Origin: Aegilops tauschii subsp. strangulata
Lineage: Eukaryota; Streptophyta; Magnoliopsida; Poales; Poaceae
NCBI RefSeq assembly: GCF_002575655.3
Contig: NC_053038.3
Coordinates: 148,320,885 to 148,384,884 of the forward strand
Direction of reading: 5' to 3'
Length of the DNA: 64,000 nt
The first letter of the stretch is position 1. The number at the start of each line of letters is the position of its first letter. Positions 23,784 to 35,515 of the stretch are shown one piece after another. The notes beneath the pieces are model-generated. The model had not been told where the DNA came from. It worked only from the letters and a program-made list of their open reading frames with translations, and did no database searches. The position numbers were made by a program, and so were the translations under genes.

Positions 23784-24545
23784 TACTTGAACTGACGTAG
23801 TTTACAGGTTGGACTGACGTGGTTGAACTGATCTTCCTGCGTGTACGACGGGCAGAAACAGGGGATGCAATGTGGAGCTTCCGGGCGTTCTCCGGCGCGG
23901 TGCTGCAGGCCATTCGTTGCCAGATGAGACGTGTAAGGGGTTCCGCACGTGCGCGCGCTCACCTGGTCGTGTTTTGTGATCTAGAGTCACCGAAGGTGAC
24001 GGCGTGGTCATTTGGCGGCAGACGTGTTTTGGGCGTTGGTGTTTACCGTGGTGTTCGTAGGCCTCATTTTACGTCTGGTTTGTTGTTTTGGATGTGAGAA
24101 TTATCGATATGTTAGAGTTTTCGGAGATTAATTTCATCTGTAATTTCCGATTACAAGTTTTGGTGTTCTTGGTCGTTTTCCACGCCCGCCATGCAAATGT
24201 TTTCTTCTTTTTCTGTTGTTTTACTTTCGAATTGGCGTTGCAGGGAGAGATATGAGGATTGTATGAAAATATTTGTGTTGTCAACTTTGCTTCTTTGAGT
24301 TGTTTCTACCCCGGATTCCCATGTTATTTTGTCGTTGGTGGAGGTGGTGTATGGCGGCTGACTGGAGCCTGCGATTTCTTGTAATCTGGTCAAACTGTGT
24401 AATTAAGTTGCATGTTTTTTCATGTTTTTTGAATTGTTGTTGTATGTGTACTTGGACTGCTCCGTGTCAAAGTTGTCTTACTGTGCGTTGACATCGGAGT
24501 AAGTATTTTTCTACTTGCTGCCTACCGATACCTCTGCACTTTGAG
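23784..24545. other. Left subterminal region of MEGA
   Basis: No gene seen. It contains several copies of the recurring GAACTGA / GGACTGACG motif close to the end (23790-23832). Confidence 0.5.
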
Positions 24546-24552
24546 TATAAAG
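24546..24552 (+). promoter_or_regulatory. TATA box of the Arg-rich ORF
   Basis: TATAAAG lies 53 bases before the ATG at 24605, with a CA-rich leader between them. This spacing suits a plant RNA polymerase II core promoter with a short 5' leader. Confidence 0.6.
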
Positions 24553-24604
24553 CCCGAGCCCTCTATCACTTTCATTCTACCAACTGCAAGCAAAGAAAAG
24601 CAAG

Positions 24605-24937
24605 ATGGATCCTGTGCTGGGAGAGGTCACAGAGGAGGAGGGGGATGCCGTCGACGTGAGGGCTGCAGTAGCGGAGGAGAGGAGGTGGAGGAGGAGGCGC
24701 AGGCGCAGGCAGATGGCACGACGTGCTGCCGAGGAGGAACTGGAGGTAGAGTTCAACAGACGCCTTGCGCGTGAGGTGATGGATACTTGCAACTCCAATG
24801 AAATGGAGCTTCCTTTTCCAGAGGGCAGGGGAAGGAACCATATTCGGATCATTAGTTGGGCTAGGGCGAGAGCAGCCACAGCTCCACATCCATCCACCAG
24901 GGCCAAATGGCGTCGTTTCTTTGATCGTTATGACTGA
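24605..24937 (+). CDS. Arginine-rich 110-residue protein, function unknown
   Basis: Single-exon ORF with a good TATA box and leader. An acidic start (residues 1-25) is followed by a long basic run (RRWRRRRRRRQMARRAAEEE, about 26-46) that looks like a nuclear-localisation or nucleic-acid-binding segment in a charged helix. The C-terminus (RAKWRRFFDRYD) is also basic. I recognise no family. It is the first gene inside the left end of MEGA, on the same strand as the B3 gene 0.4 kb further on. It has no internal stop, unlike most of the element's other genes. It could be a DNA-binding accessory protein or simply a short chance ORF behind a fortuitous TATA box. Confidence 0.5.
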   Translation: MDPVLGEVTEEEGDAVDVRAAVAEERRWRRRRRRRQMARRAAEEELEVEFNRRLAREVMDTCNSNEMELPFPEGRGRNHIRIISWARARAATAPHPSTRAKWRRFFDRYD

Positions 24938-25195
24938 AGTAGTGAATATTATGTTTTTAAGATTTGTGTTGTGAGGGAGCAGATGTTTGAATGACTAAAT
25001 GAATTCAACTGTTTTACCTCTGAATGTGTTGTTTTATCTACATATGTTTGACATGTGCACTTTTGAACTACTTGTTTATCTGAAGTTGAACTGATTTGCG
25101 GTCAAATGTTGCATGGCTTGCATAATAACTATTTCCTACCAGTTGGCTGCCCACCTGCCTATTTATTATTTTTATAATCTGCGAGTCTCCCTGGC

Positions 25196-25202
25196 TATAA
25201 AT
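25196..25202 (+). promoter_or_regulatory. TATA box of the B3 gene
   Basis: CTATAAATT begins about 130 bases before the ATG at 25325, followed by a pyrimidine-rich leader (CTCCCCCTCC, CTTCTTCC) typical of plant 5' leaders. Confidence 0.6.
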
Positions 25203-25324
25203 TCTATCCATCTATGTGTGGTGTGTGGCTCAGTCTCCCCCTCCTTTTTCTTCCTTCTTCCATAATTAGATCTAGGTTCCTCCCTCTTTTCTCCATTGTT
25301 TTCTTCCCCGTTCCTGTGTGTTCC

Positions 25325-26162
25325 ATGGAGGATTGTTCATGCGGATGCCTGGCAAAGATGGCGCGCATAGCTGATGGCTGTGTGTACGAATCTGGTTTGG
25401 AGCTCACCCAGACTCAGCGCCGTGGACAACTTTCTTCTCTGCTGTACAGCAACCATGGGTTTCGTGCACCCTATGTTTGTCGCCTGACGGTTGGTGACTT
25501 GAAGGAATCATGGGTATGTGTTTCCATTCGTTTTGTTTTCTACTTTTTTGTAGGTCTCTTTTTGAATCCCATGGACTGAATCTGTAGTTTAGTTTTATCA
25601 ATAGTTTGTCTATATTTTTATTTGGTTTTGTCAGAATTTAACAGTAGGGATTTCTGTGTGTATTTGTTCATTACGTAACAGTATTTTATCCATTTTTGTA
25701 TAATCCTTGATCTGTTTTTTGTCAGATGTTTTTACTGTAGGTGTATTGATATGTATATTTCTTCAGTTTAGTCAGTTCACATGACTAGTTAGTTTGGTGT
25801 TATTGTTTTGGTTCAGATTTTTTCTTTTCAGTTTGTTATGCAAACCGTTCCTATATCTATGTAAAAATTCAGTTATGTCAGGTGTTCACTTTGTTTTGTA
25901 CTCCCATGCCCATTTGCAGAAAATGCCACCCAGGATCAGGATTGTTGCTCCTAGTTCCGGCGTACTGAAGATGGAGACTTCAGAGAAAAATGGGTATCAG
26001 TTGATGGAAGCTGGCTACCACATCGACTTTGATGGTTGCATCAACCTAACTACTGGGTGGAAGGAGTTTGTGGCAGAGTCTGGATTTGAGGATGGTGATG
26101 TGGTTATGGTTATGTTCTCCAGGGAAGATGACTCCCTGACGTTCAGAATTTATGTGCTGTAG
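25325..26162 (+). CDS. B3 DNA-binding-domain protein, two exons, intact
   Basis: Exon 1 is 25325-25513 (63 codons), ending TGG before GTATGTG; exon 2 is 25920-26162, after TTTGCAG. The frame is kept (phase 0), giving 143 residues. The start is Cys-rich (MEDCSCGC). From about residue 52 the sequence has B3-domain features: YVCRLTVGDL, then the strand set ending INLTTGWKEFVAESGFEDGDVVMVMFS and LTFRIYVL. GW..F followed by GD is the usual B3 core. B3 domains bind DNA in plant transcription factors. Here the gene lies alone within MEGA, next to the Arg-rich ORF. It has no stop or frameshift although the transposase gene is wrecked. It may be a captured host gene or a bona fide accessory protein. 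Confidence 0.78.
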
Positions 26163-26990
26163 GTTTAAATGTGGCAAATGACGCCGGTTGTGAGATTTGT
26201 GTGTGTTTGATTATGTTGCAGTATTTTTTCTTTAAAACATTTGCATGTGTAATGGTTGAATTCTATGGTGTTATCAGATGGTTTGGAACAATTTATGTAA
26301 TGCTTTCCTATTGTTTTTCTCAAGCATAACTTTTTTATATATATTCTTTATATTTGAACTGGAACAATTATAGTTGAACTGATGGGCATCCTTTGTTTTG
26401 ACTGTGATAATTTCATGTACACGGCTCGCAAACGGAACTATACGCTGATGATATTTGTAGGACCCCTTTTTGTTTTTGAGTTTGCTGAACTTACATGTTG
26501 TTAATGATAGTACTGAACTATTTAGGTTGTCAATGAGCAATCAAATTTGTTTGTTGTATAGCATTTTTTCTATCTTTTTTAAATGAATTTTAGAGCACAA
26601 TTTATCATTTTTCCAGTTGAATAATGATAGTTCTAGTATTTTTTAAAATAACAAGAATTTAATATTTTTGCTGCACAGTGCTAATTTTACTTGAACCTTA
26701 TGAATTGTAGTAGTTGAACTTTTTATAAATTTGTTTCTGAAATTTTTATTACAATCTTCTACGTTTAATTTTTCAAAAAAATATATAATTTTTTTAGCTC
26801 TTAAAATTAACATGTGTTTGAACTTTTTACATTACTTGTTTTGAACTGATTTCTTGTGAGGTTTTTTTTAAAATTATCTACATTTGTTTTTTTTATTTTG
26901 GTCGTGGGTGATCGGCTGGAATTTTGTAATGGGGCGAACTAGTGTCTTGGGCCATCTGCCTGAGCCGTTGTTTTCGGCCCAGATAGCTCA
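26163..26990. other. AT-rich spacer in MEGA
   Basis: No gene. Stops in all frames, with many copies of the TTGAACTGAT / TTGAACTTTTT type motif (for example 26357, 26373 and 26840). Confidence 0.5.
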
Positions 26991-27034
26991 TCCGCGCGGC
27001 TGTGCAGTGCGGCGTGCGCTTGTGCTGTGGGTTT

Positions 27035-27077
27035 AGTCCCGCCTCGCTAGTCGAGGGGGCTCTGGACCTGTTTATAA
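27035..27077 (+). promoter_or_regulatory. U6-type promoter, cassette 1 (USE + TATA)
   Basis: AGTCCCGCCTCG (27035-27046) matches the plant snRNA upstream sequence element RTCCCACATCG with changes, and TTTATAA starts at 27071, 24 bases further on. This short USE-to-TATA distance is the known plant RNA polymerase III form (U6, U3); the polymerase II form is about ten bases longer. Confidence 0.75.
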
Positions 27078-27100
27078 GCGCAACCGAGGCTCACTGGTCG

Positions 27101-27277
27101 AACTCCTCTTAATACTTACCTAAGCGCTTATACACGGCGCTCGCTCTCTCTCATGACCTGTGGGCCCTGGTCGGCGGGCCCTGCGTTGTGCGATTACTAG
27201 GGATTCGCCGACGGGCCCGAGTTCAAGTATCTAGCAGCGTCAGGGCCTGCGCCTGACCTTGGGCGGTCAATTTTTTT
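27101..27277 (+). ncRNA. Predicted polymerase III transcript, cassette 1, ~170 nt
   Basis: The start is placed about 30 bases after the TATA start, as in U6 genes, and the end at the T7 run 27271-27277. It contains AATACTTACCTAAGCGC near the start, then a GC-rich stem region with AGCGC/GCGCT and GGGCCC/GGGCCC arms. It is about 90% identical to 38481-38658. The RNA is not U6, U3, U5 or the plant telomerase RNA as I know them. Confidence 0.5.
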
Positions 27278-27423
27278 GTTTGTTTGAATCTAGTCCTTGA
27301 CTACACCAGTAACTTGGACTGATTATTTTTTTGTTCTGGTTCTTGTCAGTTTTGTGTAAGTGTAATCTATAATATTTTTGATTCTTAGCATTCTTTCTTT
27401 CTAGTTATTATTATTTTTTTGCG

Positions 27424-28975
27424 CTGACACATCCTCCTTGTATCGACTTGCCCCCATTATCTATCTTAGGGGTGTGTGGGTGCGCGTGTGTGGGGGGGGA
27501 CAGAATAACCGCACTGCGCCTGTCAAACGAGCGCACTGCCGCGTTAGCGCAAGGCCGAGCCGGGGGGAGCGGGGGTCGGGACCCCCCTCCCCCATCCCGG
27601 CGAGGCCGAGCTAGGAACGAGCCGTAGCAGCAGACGACGCGGCGTGCCGCGGCGTCGCATGCGGAGGCGAGTCCGTCACATGACTTGCCCCCGCACCGCA
27701 CCGCACTGAGGGGCATAGTTGTACTGACACATCTTTCTTGTATGGACTTGCCCCCATTATCTATCTTTAGGGGTGTGTGGGTGCGTGTGGGGGGAGGGGA
27801 AATAGAATAACCGCACTGCGCCTGTCAAACGAGCGCACTGCCGCGTTAGCGCGAGGCCGAGCCGGGGGGAGGAGGGTCGAGACCCCCCTCCCCCATCCCG
27901 GTGAGGCCGAGCCAGGAACGAGCCGTAGCAGGCGACGACGCAGCGTGCCACGACGTCGCATGCTGAGGCGAGTCCGTAACATGACTTGCCCCCGCACGGC
28001 ACCGCACCACACCGAGGGGCATAGTTGTACTGACAATTCTTTCTTGTATGGACTTGCCCCCATTATCTATCTTTAGGGGTGTGTGGGTGCGTGTGGGGGG
28101 AAACAGAATAACCGCAATGCGCCTGTCAAACGAGCGCACTGCCACGTTAGCGCGAGGCCGAGTCGGGGGAGGGGGGGAGGGACCCCCCCTCCCCCATCCC
28201 GGCGAGGCCGAGCCAGGAACGAGCCGTAGCAGGCGACGACGCAGCTTGCCGCGGCGTCGCATGCGGAGGCGAGTCCGTAACATGACTTTCCCCCGCACCG
28301 CACTGCACCGAGGGGCATAGTTGTACTGAGACATCTTCCTTGTATGGACTTGCCCCCATTATCTATCTTTAGGGGTGTGCGGGTGCGTGTGGGGGGGGGG
28401 GGAAACAGAATAACCGCACTGCGCCTGTCAAACGAGCGCACTGCCGCGTTAGCGCGAGGCCGAGCCGGGGGGGATGGGGGTCAGGACCCCCTCGCCCATC
28501 CCGGCGAGGCCGAGCCAGGAACGAGCTGTAGCAGGCGACGACGCGGTGTGCCGCGGCGTCGCATGCGGAGGCGAGTCCGTAACATGACTTGCCCCTGCAT
28601 CGCACCGCACCGCACCGAGGGGCATAGTTGTACTGACACATCTTCCTTGTATGGACTTGCCCCCATTATCTATCTTTAGGGGTGTGTGGGTGCGTGTGTG
28701 GGGGGAGGACAGAATAACCGCACTGCGCCTGTCAAACGAGCGCACTGCCGCGTTAGCGCGAGGCCGAGCCGGGGGGAGGGGGGTCCCCCCTCCCCCATCC
28801 CGGCGAGGCCGAGCTAGGAACGAGCCGTAGCAGGCGACAACGCAGCATGCCGCGGCGTCGCATGCGGAGGCGAGTCCATAACATGACTTGCCCCCGCACC
28901 GCATCGCACTGAGAGGTGTGCGGAGGCGAGTCCGTAACATGACTTGCCCCCATTATCTTATCTTTTTTTAGGGGA
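27424..28975. repeat. Five-copy ~300-bp CpG-rich tandem array
   Basis: Units start with CTGACACATC or a variant at 27424, 27724, 28030, 28326 and 28633, giving periods of 300, 306, 296 and 307 bp; a shortened end piece follows to 28975. Each unit has GACTTGCCCCCATTATCTAT, CAGAATAACCGCACTGCGCC, a G run of variable length, and GCGTCGCATGCGGAGGCGAG. Length differences come mostly from the G/C runs. Long ORFs in several frames are by-products of the missing stops in GC-rich DNA. Confidence 0.93.
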
Positions 28976-29096
28976 AAAACCAGCACCGTTATGAATTATT
29001 ATTTCATTTGTACTTTTTTGATAATTTTTATTGTACTGTTGTGAGTTATTATTTGTACTTTAGCCGTTTGTTTTCTACCTCTATATTAATTTTTTA

Positions 29097-29649
29097 TTGT
29101 ATTTAATTTTTGCTATTATCTTTGGTAACTGCCCAGAGATTGTGGGCTTGGCCACGATTGTGGGCTTTAGCCATCGGTTTTCTCCCACTCACCTTTTAAC
29201 CTCCTCTCTCCCCCGTTCCGCTCCGCTCCCCTCCCCAAATCGATTCCTTCTTTGTTCCCCTCTTCTTCTCTTCTCGCAGAGAAGTTGCTTCTCCTGTTTC
29301 ACCGCGGGAGCGTCGGCCGGCGGGTTGAACCCTAGGTTTGGAGGTTTGGGTGCTCTGTTTGCTCATTTTGCTCTGCCGTCGATTTCCCTTGCATCCTCTT
29401 ATGTACAGATTTTCCCTCTATTACTAAGCTATTGCTCTCTTGCTGTCTCAGGCTGGATTCGCTAGGGTTCCTTTGCTCTTGAACGAGCGGTTGGCGACAG
29501 TGATACTGGATTCCGTGGAGGATTTTGTGTTTGCTGGTAAGAGTTTTGCTTTGTATGGCGTGCTTCATTTCCTAAATAGGTCAGAGCCCTAATTTTTGTT
29601 CATGTGTCTTGTAGATCTGGTTGGGCAGATTTTAGGTGTGTAGATCTCA
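29097..29649 (+). other. 5' leader region of the Ulp1-like gene
   Basis: Pyrimidine-rich leader (CCTCTCTCCCCC, TTCTTCTCTTCTC around 29200-29275), then CTAGG(G)TT-type sequence and probable 5'-leader introns before the ATG at 29650. No coding domain seen. Confidence 0.4.
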
Positions 29650-32600
29650 ATGGGTACATCATCCAGTCCGGACAAGTTGAATGTAGGTGATTTTCCCTGT
29701 AATTTGGATGATGTTTTAACAGATCTTGTTTTTAGGTTGTATAGGTGTTGTCGTATTGACTTTATAAGTTGTATGTATTTTGATAGCTGTTAATTTTGCC
29801 CTGGAATGTGTGGTGTGTATAGTTTTGGCAGTTGATGTGACCTACAGACAGGTTGTAGTACTGATCACCATCTGTAGTTTGAACTGCTGTCCTGGCATTT
29901 GAAATACGGTGTCGTAGTCAGTGAAGAACTATTATGATGTTGAAAGAGTTGTCATTCTGAAGTTTGTTGTGCCAGTGGGGGGTTGATATTGTTTTATTGG
30001 GTGCACTTGTGGTGTTCTTATAGTTGAACTGATTGCTTGTTCGTGTAGTTTTTTGCTAATTATGATGTTGTTGCAGATGTTGGAGTGCCGGTGCCTCCTG
30101 ATTCTAACAAATCAGAACGCTTTCAAGATCTTGTGAATGTTATTTTTGAGACACCAAACCCTCTAGAAGAACTTGCGAATGTTGCTGGTGTTTCCCTTAT
30201 ATTTGCTCTTTTTTTATCAGCCTTGAATACATAAATATGATTAGCTACATGAGTTGTTCCTTTTCTTTGTGTCTTATAGTATGCGCTTTATTTATCTTGT
30301 CTCTGCAATGTTAATTTTGTTTTAATTTTATATGTGCGTGCTTATGTTATTGGTTTATGCAGTTAATGACAGCCATGGTGCTCCTGAGGACATTTCTGAT
30401 GTTGTCAAAGATATTAATGATGGAATGTATTCTCTTAACGTTGATGATGGTGATGGCAGCTTGCAGGTGTCTGTTACTCAGTCACAGAGTGTTGATGGCA
30501 CTGAGCCTGTTACTCATGATGATGGTGATGGCAGCTTGCAGGTGTCTGCAAACTCATTTGACGCAAGTGTTTACTCATGATGAAGCCCCAAGTCAAGTGG
30601 GGCGCCCCCCCACCCTAGGGTTTCCAACCCTAGGCGCAGGGGGAGGCCCATGGGGGGTGCCCTAGCCCACTATGGGCTGGTTCCCTTCCCACTTCAGCCC
30701 ATGGGGCCCTCCGGGACAGGTGGCCCTACCCGGTGGACCCTGGGACCCTTCCGGTGGTCCCCATACAATACCGATAACCCCCGAAACTTTCCCGGTGGCC
30801 GAAACTGGACTTCCTATATATAATTCTTCACCTCCGGACCATTTCGGAACTCCTCGTGACGTCCGGGATCTCATCCGGGACTCCGAACAACTTTCTGGTT
30901 TCCGCATACTCATATCTCTACAACCCTAGCGTCACCGAACCTTAAGTGTGTAGACCCTACGGGTTCGGGAGACATGCAGACATGACCGAGACGCCTCTCC
31001 GGTCAATAACCAACAGCGGGATCTGGATACCCATGTTGGCTCCCACATGTTCCACGATGATCTCATCGGATGAACAACGATGTCGAGGATTCAATCAATC
31101 CCGTATACAATTCCCTTTGTCAATCGGTATGTTACTTGCCCGAGATTCGATCGTCGGTATCCCAATACCTTGTTCAATCTCCTTACCGGCAAGTCTCTTT
31201 ACTCGTACCGTAATGCATGATCCCGTGACTAACGCCTTAGTCACATTGAGCTCATTATGATGATGCATTACCGAGTGGGCCCAGAGATACCTCTCCGTCA
31301 CACGGAGTGACAAATCCCAGTCTCGATCCGTGCCAACCCAACAGACACTTTCGGAGATACCCGTAGTGCACCTTTATAGTCACCCAGTTACGTTGTGATG
31401 TTTGGCACACCCAAAGCACTCCTACGGTATCCGGGAGTTGCACGATCTCATGGTCTAAGGAAAAGATACTTGACATTGGAAAAGCTCTAGCAAACGAAAC
31501 TACACGATCTTTTATGCTATGCTTAGGATTGGGTCTTGTCCATCACATCATTCTCCTAATGATGTGATCCCGTTATCAACGACATCCAATGTCCATAGTC
31601 AGGAAACCATGACTATCTGTTGATCAACGAGCTAGTCAACTAGAGGCTTACTAGGGACACGTTGTGGTCTATGTATTCACACATGTATTATGATTTCCGG
31701 ATAACACAATTATAGCATAAACAATAGACAATTATCATGAACAAAGAAATATAATAATAACCATTTATTATTGCCTCTAGGGCATATTTCCAACAGTCTT
31801 TTATTTTTTTATTTTTGTAGGTGAGTGGCTGGATCTTGATGAGCATGACTACAGGATCTTTGGGAGCCAGTTCTCGGACCTTGAGCGTGTATCTATTGAT
31901 CTTAGCCAGGGGCATTCTCCAGAAAAGACAAGATCTGGTGTTATTAAGGGGCGGTTGGGAGCTCTGAAAGGTTCTACGGCTGCTTGTGCAGAGAGCCCCT
32001 CTACACCCAAGAATCCCATTCTAGAATTGATAGACAGCGATGATGATGCGTTTGACAAGATTACTGGCATGGGAAGAGTCACCAGGAGCGCTGCTGCCAA
32101 GGGTTTATCCCCACTTGCTGGAATATTGGCCCGTAGAGCTGGTGGTGCTAGGAAGGATCCTGCTTTGGATTCTGGCAATGTTACAAGCACGAAGCGTGCA
32201 CCCAGAGCTCCTATAAAGTTTTGCTCCCCTGTGCAGCAGCTTCACCCTCATAAATTCCCTCACCTAGACAAGGCTCGCAAGTTGTATAATATGTTGCTTA
32301 GCGATGAAGCATGTGAGAAGTATGTCGAGTGAGTATCTCTCATTACGTTTCCTCTTCTTTTCCTCTGTTGTTTGTAACTGCTAGATAAATATGACCTGAA
32401 ATGTTACTTTTTATACAACTTGAACTGCTATGAATGACTTATCTTGCTTCCCCTGCTTTTCGTTCTTGTCTGTGCTGCAGGAATACATTCTCAATGATAC
32501 CTTAGCCCGATGGTAGCGTAACCAGCTTCACTCGGAAACGCATCTGGGAAGTTTTTGCACCTGGGTAAATGATGGAGGGTGATGTAATGGACTTCCTCAT

Positions 32601-33715
32601 TGATGATTGGAAGAAAGATCCCGATAGAAATGTTGATTTTGCATCTGGGAAAAGGGTATTGCTCAGTCCATATTTCATCACGGTAATCAATCAGATCGGT
32701 TGTTTATCTTAAACAAGACTGCCTATTGTTTTACGAGTTTTAATAATACTTTGCTTGTTGATCCTTTCCCCTGTCTATTTATTTCTGGGTTTTTTGCAGG
32801 TTGTGCTTGACTGTACGTTTTACGGTGGTGAAGATAAAGAGTTTAATGTGGAGAGTGCAGTGAGAGATTTCAGGAGCTATGTTAGAAAAGAGGAAGACTT
32901 GCTCACTGCCGACCTTGTGAGTTCTACTAGCTGATTTTTGGTTTTATTTGTTTGTTGCCATGCTGATTTTTTATTTTGAATATTTAATATCTCTTTTTTG
33001 GTCATTTGTTTTTAGATCATGATGCCTCTATTCAAGCCTATGGTTTTACCAAAGTATAAGAAAGTGAACCACTTTTCCTTAGATGTCATGAATCGGTACC
33101 GAAGTAGCATCGACATCCTTGACTCTTTACCTTATCCGAAGAACCATCGTCCTTCAAAGAACACCTATCATAAAGACTGCGAGAAGATTGTGAGTGACAT
33201 CTATTATCTGTACTGGATTAATTTTTCCCATCTTTGTTTCTGCTTTTCTGATACGTGAAAATGTGTGGTTTCTTTTCTTTTTTTTACAGATCTCCAGGAT
33301 GGTCCAAGTAATGAAGGCTGTGTATGGTGATGCTCAGTACAATGCGAGCAAGGAGTCCAAATGGGAGCTTTTTGCAAAGAAACCAATGTTTGTGAAGGTT
33401 CCACTTCAAGGGGCGAATGAATGTGGCCATTATACTGTGAAGTATGCCGGATCCTATGATGGTGAAAAGATCGTTGGGAAAATTTGAGATAATGATGTGG
33501 GTTCTAGTTGAGCTTTTCACTTTTCTGTGTTTGGCTGTTTGTGTATTCTTCTTTTTAATGTGTCATGATTTTTGACAATTTGTTTTATTGTTTTGCAGCC
33601 TCGTATTGTTGATTGGAATGCTGAGGATCTGTATAGAGTTGTGTTCAACCGGAATAACCAGCTTCTGGTGACGGAGCTTCTCAAGGAGGTTCAGCCTTTG
33701 GCTCCTGGTGCATAG
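29650..33715 (+). pseudogene. Ulp1-like (C48) cysteine protease gene of MEGA, broken
   Basis: Exons that keep frame: 29650-29686, 30077-30187, 30363-30580 (cut by an LTR), 31823-32328, 32481-32682, 32800-32916, 33016-33189, 33290-about 33496 and 33599-33715. The early part is acidic with a repeated DDGDGSLQVS. The C-terminal exons hold the C48 layout: the His in NHFSLDV, the Asp in IDILDSL and the Cys in NECGHYTV, so the catalytic triad is present. Three in-frame stops (TAG 32503, TAA 32566, TGA 33485) and the LTR insertion make it a pseudogene. Ulp1-type enzymes remove SUMO; MULE-borne Ulp1-like genes are known in plants. All three stops could come from a C-to-T change in CAG, CAA or CGA. 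Confidence 0.75.
30588..31795 (-). mobile_element. Truncated Angela/BARE/WIS-type copia LTR
   Basis: Read on the minus strand it starts TGTTGGAAATATGCCCTAG at 31795 and follows the well-known Triticeae copia LTR for about 1.2 kb, including the TATATA region near 30815. The full LTR is usually about 1.7-1.8 kb, so the far end is missing and no target duplication can be shown. It lies in an exon/intron of the Ulp1-like gene, with coding sequence resuming at 31823. Confidence 0.88.
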
Positions 33716-35515
33716 AAGAAATGGTCATCATTTGCGTAGTGAAATGGATAGTTGTGTGATATATCTCTTGAAAGCATTGTAGGCTTTGATTGTAGTGTTT
33801 GGATGTCTTGTCAAGTACTATGTAATAACTTGTATATTTTTTGTTGTGTTTAAGTGTGGCACAATGTTTAACAATCTTTTTTTCCATGATGATAGTGTGG
33901 TTGAATAGCTGTTTTCACTTGTGTATTTTTCATTGGGAATTCGTTTTGGTTAAGTTCTATTTTTTGTACTGAAGTCTTGTAAACTAGTTGAACTGAAAGC
34001 ACCTTTTTCCAAGTTCATTACGAGTTGTTGCTGGAAAACTGAGATTTATTTTATTTTCATCTGTCCCAACCTAGGTTGGACCTTTATAGTTTTTGTACCC
34101 TCTTTTCTTGTACTTATAGTATAGTTCTGTTAGTACTGAATTGTAATGTCATTCAGCGTAAGGCTTTTAAAATCTGGTGTCATGATAACACTTGTGGATC
34201 TAGCGTGAGTGGAGTGACGCTTCCTTGTTATGTAGAACTAATTTCATATAATGTATTAGAACTGAAGTTTTTTTCGGATTGAAGTTATTTACGACCAAGT
34301 TGCTACGTGATCTCTAGCCAGATTTTATTTAAGTATAAGAAATTTAGCAAAATTTGAGAGCCAAATTTTTGTTTGAACTTCTTGAATTTTAGTAGTTGAA
34401 CTTCATAATAAAAGTTAAAGCACTGGTTTAAATTAGCTACATTTAACAGACAGCCGTATAAAGTTCATAATTACTTCACTAGTCAATGTGGGCTGATGCT
34501 TCTGTTGTTTGTGTTTTTGTTAATTTTTGTCCTTGGTTGAACTGTAATGTATTTGGTTGAGTCTTGGCCTTCTTTCTCAAGGCATTAATTGGTATCATCA
34601 TAGCACTTACCGAATAAACTAAGTTGTACTGAGATTTCAATTGTGCTAGTACTTTGATCATTTTATTTTCTTGTGTTGTTTGAAACTAGTGCCTCACTGG
34701 TCAATGTGGCCTGATGCTTCTGTTTTCTTTTCTTGTGATTTTTCTCCTTGGTCGAACTGATATCCTTTTGATTTAGTTTTGGCCTTCTTTTTTCTAGGCT
34801 GTGGTTCTTCTCAAGGCAATGTTTGGTATGATCATAGTACTTGCCTTATAGACTAAGTTGTACTGAGATTTCAGTTGTACTATTACTGTTATTCTTAGTG
34901 TGTCAATGTTTTATGGAATGTGAACTGAAGCTTCCGTTCCTTTTTATATTTTGTAGAATGAATGTACCGTTTGTTCAAGTGTACCAGAACTCTCAATCCT
35001 AGCATGCTAGTGCCTAGGAAATACGTACTGATTGTTCTTTGCTTTTCCTGTTGCAGTACTCAGTAAATTTCTAACTACTATTAGCACGATGCTGTTAGTA
35101 GTGAATGTTGTCCTCAGCTGAAACTTAGTCTTTTTAGTGTTCTTTTGAAACTAAAAACTGATTTCTTAGTGTGCTAGTACTACCGTAAATGTCTAAGCTG
35201 TACTGAGCGTCCAAGTCTACTATTTGCTATTGTCCTTAGTTAGTCTGCCACTGTTTTTTTTTGTGAAAATATCCATGTGTGATTTTTGTTTCTCCATGAC
35301 TAGTGCTGCGTGGCAGCCATCAAGTTTCAACTTCTACCTACTTCAACTTCAAATTATGGATCAACAAACTAGGAAGCTAGCAAACTTGTTGAACGACATA
35401 AGCAAACGATGTACTTGATAGACATAGGCAAACTTGTTCAAACCCTGACACACATAACATAAGGTTAAGGACAGACAGAAGTGCGAGCAACACGAATACA
35501 GACTTTCATGCATCT
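33716..35515. other. AT-rich spacer with internal duplication
   Basis: No gene. A ~205-bp segment at 34483-34655 recurs at 34701-34886 (GTCAATGTGG(G/C)CTGATGCTTC ... AAGTTGTACTGAGATTTCA), and part of it again near 38760. 33960-34120 recurs at 37380-37530. Confidence 0.6.

Noticed and set aside
27411..28940. Many 60-160-codon ORFs, some ending in similar peptides
   Set aside because: They are repeated readings of the ~300-bp tandem array; frames shift between units with the G-run lengths.
27424..28975. CRISPR-like array
   Set aside because: Long direct repeats without spacers in a plant genome; this is a satellite-type tandem array.
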